Assembly: GCA_020746105.1 (NCBI GenBank) | Contig: CM036639.1 | Coordinates: forward strand, 4,851,501 to 4,915,500 | DNA from: Trogon surrucura | Lineage: Eukaryota; Chordata; Aves; Trogoniformes; Trogonidae | DNA length: 64,000 nucleotides | Direction: 5' to 3' | Shown: piece after piece, positions 57,640-64,000 of the stretch | Layout: every line of letters begins with the position of its first letter | Position numbering within the stretch: position 1 is the stretch's first letter | Made by a program: the position numbers and the translations under genes | Notes under the pieces: generated by a model | Seen by the model: the letters and a program-made list of their open reading frames with translations, nothing else | Databases searched by the model: none | What the model was told of the DNA's origin: nothing

Positions 57640-57858
57640 AGATTTAGATCAGACACAAGCAAGAAATTCCTCTCTGTGAGGAGGTGAGACACTGGTGCAG
57701 GCTGCCCAGAAAAGGTGCTGCAGGCCCCTCCCTGGCAGTGCCCAAAGCCAGGTTGGACGGGGCTTGGAGCAGCCTGGGCTGGCAGGAGGGGTCCCTGTCC
57801 GTGGCTTTGAACAAGATGAACTTGAAGGTCCTTTCCAACCCCAAACCATTCTGTGATA
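57640..57858 (+). mobile_element. CR1 3' end
   Basis: About 219 bp with AAATTCCTCTCTGTGAGGAG, GGTTGGACGGGGCTTGGAGC and ACCATTCTGTGAT. It is plus-oriented, about 300 bp upstream of the first exon in the window on the gene's strand. Confidence 0.88.
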
Positions 57859-58259
57859 ACAAAACCGAGCATCATAAAAGACAGAACAATGGACTTCATT
57901 GTCAGAGATGGCTTTTTCCAGTACCAACATCTAAAAGCAGCGTGGATTACTCCATAATATGCCTGTGTCAGCGTGCTTGAATGATGGAGGTCACTGAACA
58001 CCACCCTTTGCAGGGCAAAACCTGGCTCCCTTCAGCCCAGTCCAACACCAGAAGCACCGCAGGACAAACACAAGGCACCAGCACGCCGCTTCCCCCTTCA
58101 GCACCACCTCGGACCTGCAGAGAACTTTCACCGGGGACTGACGGCTCCACTCAGGCCAGCCCGGGTGATCCTGTCCCGAGACGGACGCTTGGGTGAGAGT
58201 CCCACAGGGTCGTGCACCCTCCACTGCCAAGCCCCCTGCAGCCACGAGACAATCATAGA

Positions 58260-58681
58260 ACATCTGTTGTACGAGGAACGGCTGAGGGATCCGGGGCTGT
58301 TCAGCTGGAGAAGAGGAGATTGAGGCCTTCTCGCTCTCTACAACTACGTGAAGGGAGGTTGTAGCGAGGCGGGTTGGTCTGTTCTCCCCAGTGGCGAGTG
58401 ACAGGACGAGGGGAAATGGCCTGAAGTTGTACCAGGGGAGGTTCAGGTTGGATATGAGGAGGAATTTCTGTACTGAGAGGGTTGTCAGATGTTGGACCAG
58501 CCTGCCCAGGAAGGGGGTTGAGTCACCGTCCCTGGAGGGATTTAAGAGCCGGGCGGGTGTTGCCTTGAAGGACGTGGGTTAGTGGTGTTCATAGGGCTGG
58601 GAAAAGGTTGGACTCGATGACCTTGGAGGTCTCTTCCAGCCAAAACTGTTCTATGATTCTGCGATTCTCTGATTCTACGAT
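58260..58681 (+). mobile_element. CR1 3' part, longer copy of the AGTTCTGGCTGG subfamily
   Basis: About 420 bp ending CTATGATTCTGCGATTCTC then TGATTCTACGA. The body includes GTGGGTTAGTGGTGTTCATA. It is the mirror of 12304-12410. A faint echo of the same family (ACAAGGGACAGGATGAGAGG) follows at about 58718-58760. Confidence 0.9.
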
Positions 58682-60462
58682 CATAAGCATAACAACATCG
58701 GTCTCACCTTCTGAGTAACAAGGGACAGGATGAGAGGAAATGAAAGGCTCCAAATTGCTCTTTTCCCTCCAATAACATCAAAGCAATGGGCTCCTCTTTG
58801 ACTCTCCTGGCTAGTACTGACACGACCTGGAGGGAGGCAGCACTAACGACGGGCACACGAACGGCTACCAACAGCCTGAACACGAGTCACAAACAGGCTA
58901 ACACAGAGGCCTTGGAAAAGCAGAGCCTCGTACCCTAGAGCCTGCTATGAGTCCCTGGATCTTCTGGGGAAGGCGCCGGCCCGGAACGTTTCCCTGCTTT
59001 TCTCAAGCATCAAGCTGTGCTCTTCTCCTGGAGGCCCGTCCTCGGGGTGGGAACATACGGCAGCGAGCAGAGCCAGCACAACCTGAGCCAAGCGCCCACA
59101 CGAGAGCTGGCAGCGCCCCCGCGCCGCCTGCCCTCCACGCGGCAACCCAGGGAGGCGCGCGGGCATGCGCAAGGACACGCGGGCAACGCCCGCTCTCGCA
59201 TCACCTTCCTTCTCCCCTCGTGACCTCGCCTCTCCCCGCGAAGCGCGTTGGGGATAGCGCTTTCGCAGACTCCTTACGCCGGGGAGATCGAGGCAAAGCT
59301 GGACGTGGTGGAGTAAACCGGTCTGACCTCTGTTGGGCTGTTCTCTCCTCATCCTGCTCTTCTTTTTGTATCCTCAGAGAGCAGTGGGCTCCAAAAAGGA
59401 AGGAAGACAAGGACACACCTTCCCCAGGGCACCAGGAAGCCGAGCAACAGCTCCGTTCTGCGTGAGGTCTTCTACTGAGGTGACCACCACACCATTGCTT
59501 TCTTCTGCCATGGTAATGGAACCCAACCCACACCTATTCTATTTGTTCTTTCCTTAAGGAAAGAAGGGTGAACTATAATGTGCTGGTACAATTTAAACAG
59601 TTTTAAAGAGATTTACATGTCAACTTTTTCGGCTTTCTCTTCAAAATCATCTCCGTGCTGAAGGTGAGAAGGTTTACAAGGGTCTTTATTCTCCCGACAG
59701 TCTCCTACCAGCTCTCAGAACTTGCAGCCTGTGTGGGTGACGATTTGTTTCCTTCAGTTGCAGAGAGCTCGGCTGTGCCATGGGAACGCAGCTGTCATCG
59801 GCGCTTTTCACGCTCTCTCGTTGTGTGTCAAACCACGACGGGTGGGAGCAACCCTTTCTGAACTTCAAATCAACGTTGAAGCAGGTTTGACGTGGTCACG
59901 GCAGCTAAAACCGATGAAGAGTGGGAGGTTGCCGGACCTGATGCCTCCAATTTCTATGCCCTCTGCCGTAATCTCGCAGTTGTTTGGCAAGAAACAAAGG
60001 GCAGGGCGTTCATCTGCTAGAACGAGAATCCTACACGACTGGAAACAAGCTATTTTAGGGAAAATGCGGGTTATACAGAGAACTCCCCGAACTACACCAG
60101 AACTTGGAAGCTCGGAAAGAGTCTGCAGCTGTGAAGGTGAACAGTCTGCAGTCTGCCCCATCCCCTCTTGCTTGGGCCACCTCTCCATCCACTCGCTAGT
60201 CACCCTTAGGGACAGCCCTAGCCCTGCGTCACTAACGTCAGAATGACACCAGACGACATCAGATCTGCCCTCGACAGCACTGGGTGGCATCAAGATGAAG
60301 AGAAACCCTTTGAGGAGGTGCTGTCACAAATATCTTACATTTGAGCCACAGAACTGCGCCACCTTGAGAGCGCAGGAACCAAATTCAAGGAGTCGTTAGA
60401 AGGAAGATGAGAGAGGGCATCCCACCCCTCCGCCTCTGGAGACGGTGTCACTTGTCCGTTCG

Positions 60463-60515
60463 CAGAATCACAGAATCGTTGAGGCTGGAAAAGACCTCTG
60501 AGATCATCAAGTCCA
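60463..60515 (-). mobile_element. CR1 3' tail, left arm of an inverted pair
   Basis: CAGAATCACAGAATCGTTGA then GGCTGGAAAAGACCTCTGAG, about 53 bp, abutting a plus-oriented CR1 tail on the right. Confidence 0.8.
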
Positions 60516-60580
60516 GTTCCTGGGGGATGAAATGAGACGATCTTTAAGGTCCCTCCCAACTCAAACCATTCTATGATTCC
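60516..60580 (+). mobile_element. CR1 3' tail, right arm of an inverted pair
   Basis: About 65 bp, TTTAAGGTCCCTCCCAACTC then AAACCATTCTATGATTCC. It meets the minus-oriented remnant back to back, so both tails face outward. Confidence 0.78.
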
Positions 60581-62063
60581 ACGGTCTCGGTGCCCAGTCC
60601 GCAGCGATTCGCTGTCGCTAACGCAGAAACACCTTTCCCCGGGGCCAAGCTGGCTGCCTGGGCTGTCCTTCGCGGCGCTGCCAGCCACAACTCGGCAAAC
60701 CTCACCGCGGAAAAATCCGTGACTTCAAGCCCGGCACAAAGAGGAGCGGCCGGATCCGCTCGTGACAGAAAAGGCAGGAGTGAAGCCGCCGCTTTCCTTT
60801 CGGCGAAGAGAAATCGGAAGTTCCTGCGCCGACAGGAGATCATCTCTCAGTGCAATTACAGTGCAATTAAAGCCTCTCAGCAATGACAGCTACGAGGGTG
60901 AATTCTAAAGCAGATTATTCCGTGCTCACAATCCCACCAGCCTCAGCTCTTCAGGGGGATAATTATGCAGCCCCAATTATTGCACCATGAGGTTGTCAAG
61001 CCTGGGAGCCGCATTTTATACATGGAAGAAATGAAATACAGAGACACAAAGGCCCCGGGTCTGAAAGCTGTTTAGACACCTAATAGCAACCAAATTTTAT
61101 TTTTTTCTCAATCAAGCTGAGCAGTTTTTAGATTTTTAGGTGTCAAAAAGAAAACAAAGCCAGTTGAAGTCACTGCACCCTAAGCAAACTCCTCCTGGAG
61201 AGATTCTTTTCCCATAGATTACAGCTCCTTACGTGAGAGGAGAGATAGGACACGGATCTGACAAATCTGTGCTGGATGTGTCCAATCAGTCACAGAGATG
61301 ACATTACAATTTACTAGAGATGAAGCCTGTCAGCCCGGATAGGATATGGAAGAAAGAAGAGTCAGACAAAAGGAGTTACAGGGAGGGAGGGGAAAAAGAG
61401 AAGAAAAAGAAAAAAAGAGATGCATGTCCAGAGAGTGTTCCTGGAGAAGCCCATCATTTACAGCCGTGTCACCCAAAGGACTCCCCGTGTCAGTATTTAA
61501 AAGAAAAGCCACCCAAAGTGATCCATCACAGAAAGACCAGCTCCTCAAGAGCACAGCACGGGCAGTAAAATATGTGCTTGAGAAACACTGCACAGCAACT
61601 CTGCAGAGCTCGTTTTTGTTTTGGCTGGTTTGTTTTCTGTTTCAAAACAACCTCAAACCAGAAAAAAAAGCAGCATTTTTTTTTCTACCTACCCGAGATT
61701 TCTGCTCGGTGTAGATCTGGGGGATTGCCCTATAACTGAGATAGCAGTACCGGTAAGCGCCACTTCAACTCGGCATCCTCCAAAAACATATTTCCTGAGT
61801 CTTCATACTCGTATAGCCCGGTGTATCCACCAGCTGGGGTTAAAACCCGATTTGTGGGCAGCTCCTGCAGAGTTAACGACACTTTCATGCTCCTCACCCT
61901 AATGGAGGCATCTGACACCTTAATTACTGTAGCGCCTTCCTCCTGGGCATTGCAGAACTCGCCTTCGTCCCCCAACGCCAGATTTAAGCCAGCACACCAA
62001 CACCACAGAATTCTCAAGGTGGGCATCTTAAATATCAGAGAAGTTAAACAACCGACTAATCCT

Positions 62064-62173
62064 AGAGGGGTTTGGGTCAGAAGGGACCTAAAGGTCGTCT
62101 CGTTCCAAGCCCAGCCACGGGCAGGGACACCTCCCACCCCGTGCAAGCCGGCCTTGGGCACTGCCAGGGATGG
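62064..62173 (-). mobile_element. CR1 3' end without clear tail
   Basis: About 110 bp: GGGTTTGGGTCAGAAGGGAC, AGCCACGGGCAGGGACACCT and GGCCTTGGGCACTGCCAGGG. It is the reverse of the 57640 and 22690 subfamily. Confidence 0.78.
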
Positions 62174-64000
62174 AATTGTATTCACAGCTTTGTTTCTGAT
62201 ATTATGATTATTCCTGCCCACGAAATCAGCATTTCTGGAGCCTGTTCCCCCAAATAAGAGGTTTAAAGATACTGCCAGAAATCCTGCAGCTTTCCAGGAA
62301 GGTCAAATGAGTCTCAGCGAAGAAAAGCTCTTGGGCTGCCGTTCTGTTTGAGGATTGTAGAAACGGAGCACGTAAATATGGTTTAAAACAGTTCACAGAG
62401 AAACGTGAAACAAGCAGGAACAGCCCAGACAGAGTGGGAGGCCTGGAGCAGAAAAGCAGCACCAACTGCACTTACGTACTGGCCACCCGCTGGTAACGTT
62501 AATCAATCATCAGCTCAAACTGCAACAAAATCCAAGCCCTTCTTCATCCTCCTGATAGGGAAATTTTGGCAGGCAGTTCGACCCTGAGCCCCAGGTTCGA
62601 GTGCGGAGAATAAAAACAGTCCGAGACACTAAACCACATCCGGAAATGCCACATTTACACCCTCGGGGATGGCCCAAACCTCAGTCAGACACGTAGACGT
62701 TGTCACTGTTGATCCCCAGAAGTACCACTCCAGTCCCAAGGAGAAAGGAGTGACACGACCCAAGGGAAGAACCGCAGCGCCTGTCACCGCAAGGAGCCGT
62801 GTCCCCAGCGGAGACTGGGTTTGCCAGCCCAGGAACAGCAACTGTTTGCCCGCTCTCCGACCCCAGCGGAATACAGAGAGCTGGGAAGAGGATCCAAGCT
62901 GGCAACGGATGACTCGGAGGCAGAGCAACCCTCTGATTTACGCAGACCCAGTACCTGGCAAAGCCTGGCCTGAATGCCCAGTTATGAGCTCGCTGGTGAC
63001 ACGGACACGCCACCAACTGCCCAGAAAGTCACCTCCAAGAGACCCTCCGGGCAGAATGGCCAAACAGAAGCACTCTCTCTCTGCACTCTGTATCCCATGG
63101 CTGTGTTTTGGACCCTTATTTATCTAAGCAACCTCTCCTTCCCGAGGCACACCAGATGAGAGCCTTCCCTTGAGCGGGATCCATAACGCTCTGGGAAATA
63201 CAACACCCTAAGACAGTGTTCTCCATCGCTGTTCAACAGAAAATGAGAAAAAAACCCCAACATCATCAACACAAGTTTCTCAGTGAAAGTTTAAGGAAGG
63301 TAAAAATGGGAAAGGACCATGGCAGGACACACACAGGTACCTCCTGGGGAGCTCACAAGTTTAAATGTGACTGGGAGTGGTTCCTGGTTATGGCCCATCC
63401 TCGGAAAAAGCCGGCATTTGGGATAGAGACACGGATGATAAATGGGCTGAAATTAACTCCTTTCACATAAGCCAGCCAAGCCCTCAATAATGAATTTTGG
63501 CACCTACTGACTCAGGATGGATAACATGCTATTTCAACTCCTCATCGCCTGCTGGGGGTTGCAGGAGCTCTTCAAACCTCCACAGCATGCACCACTCTCT
63601 TGGCTACTCTATTTTCTACAAAATACCAGGTGGCCTAGAATAGTTTTTCCAATAAACAAGCAAATAAAGTTTTTTCCACTGAAACTTCCCTGCCGAGAGC
63701 CCCTCGTTCCCTGCCCTCCACCACAACACCCCCCCGTCTGCATCGCTCGAAACACCCCGGTGCCGCGTGTCGGGTTCCCTGCCCAGCAAGAAAGTCAAGA
63801 CTGAAGCCTGTCCCCATCTCCCTTCCACCTTCTCCAGCCCCAAAGCTTGTGACTCGCTGTCCAGGAAAGCTCCTCTCCGGCCGTGTGGGCGGTGGGGTAG
63901 GACCTCTCTCAATTTCTACTACTGGTGCCCGCCTAAAGCAAGACCTAAAGCTTTAGGCTGGGCTAACACGGGCACCCTCTCAGCAGCCCTTAGTCAAACC

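Larger units (their letters stand above)
58682..64000. other. Intronic, no exon seen outside the CR1 remnants
   Basis: Unique DNA with the inverted CR1 tails at 60463-60580 and one CR1 end at 62064. A CpG-richer patch lies at 58960-59300. The next upstream MYO1D motor exon was looked for on the minus strand and not found. The short gaps 57341-57639 and 57859-58259 hold nothing recognised. Confidence 0.55.

Noticed and set aside
61730-62221. 163-codon minus-strand frame, considered as an upstream MYO1D motor exon or another gene
   Set aside because: Part of it is the CR1 at 62064-62173 and the rest lacks any myosin motif or recognised domain.
1-64000. tRNA, snRNA, CRISPR, insertion sequence and bacterial operon features
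   Set aside because: None recognised; the spliced myosin gene, CR1 and LTR content show vertebrate nuclear DNA.

Overview
This window is vertebrate nuclear DNA, almost certainly from a bird. Two things show this. First, it carries about thirty 5'-truncated CR1 retrotransposon ends with the avian-type tail (tandem GATTCTGTG at the 3' end). Second, it contains two complete solo LTRs of an endogenous-retrovirus-L-like family. There are no Alu/B1-type SINEs or recognisable L1. Bacterial features (operons, ribosome binding sites, CRISPR) do not apply.

The only protein-coding gene I can support is MYO1D (unconventional myosin-Id, a class I myosin), on the minus strand. Seven consecutive internal exons are present: 57340-57174, 50619-50412, 33414-33191, 32069-31925, 31368-31264, 21149-21036 and 15331-15177. 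Each has an AG acceptor, a GT donor and phases that join without a break. Together they encode 372 residues, corresponding to about residues 583-954 of the 1006-residue mammalian protein: the end of the motor domain (actin-binding segment, SH-helix region, converter), two IQ motifs and most of the TH1 lipid-binding tail. The N-terminal motor exons lie beyond base 64000. The final coding exon (about 52 residues) is not in 1-15176 and must lie to the left of the window. The whole window is therefore inside one gene, and everything else is intronic.

The introns hold: (i) CR1 fragments of several subfamilies in both orientations, three of which keep reverse-transcriptase ORF or ORF-end remnants (10851-11822, 18500-19455, 25257-26025); (ii) two direct-orientation solo LTRs of about 1.19 kb (27361-28549 and 44142-45324), each with a perfect 5-bp target duplication, the second inserted into a CR1; (iii) a CR1 nested in another CR1 at 50997-51731; (iv) a 1.44-kb pure purine/pyrimidine 12-bp minisatellite (54083-55526), a CCT/TTC triplet tract (39876-40035), a 20-bp minisatellite (46697-46796) and several two- or three-copy tandem duplications; (v) CpG-dense patches that stand out from the surrounding DNA and could be regulatory. 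Almost all long open frames are spurious readings of these repeats.

I found no previously undescribed gene system. The most notable structural observation is that the two direct LTRs flank three MYO1D exons totalling 474 nt (158 codons, in frame). LTR-LTR recombination would therefore give an in-frame deletion of most of the IQ neck and the start of the tail.
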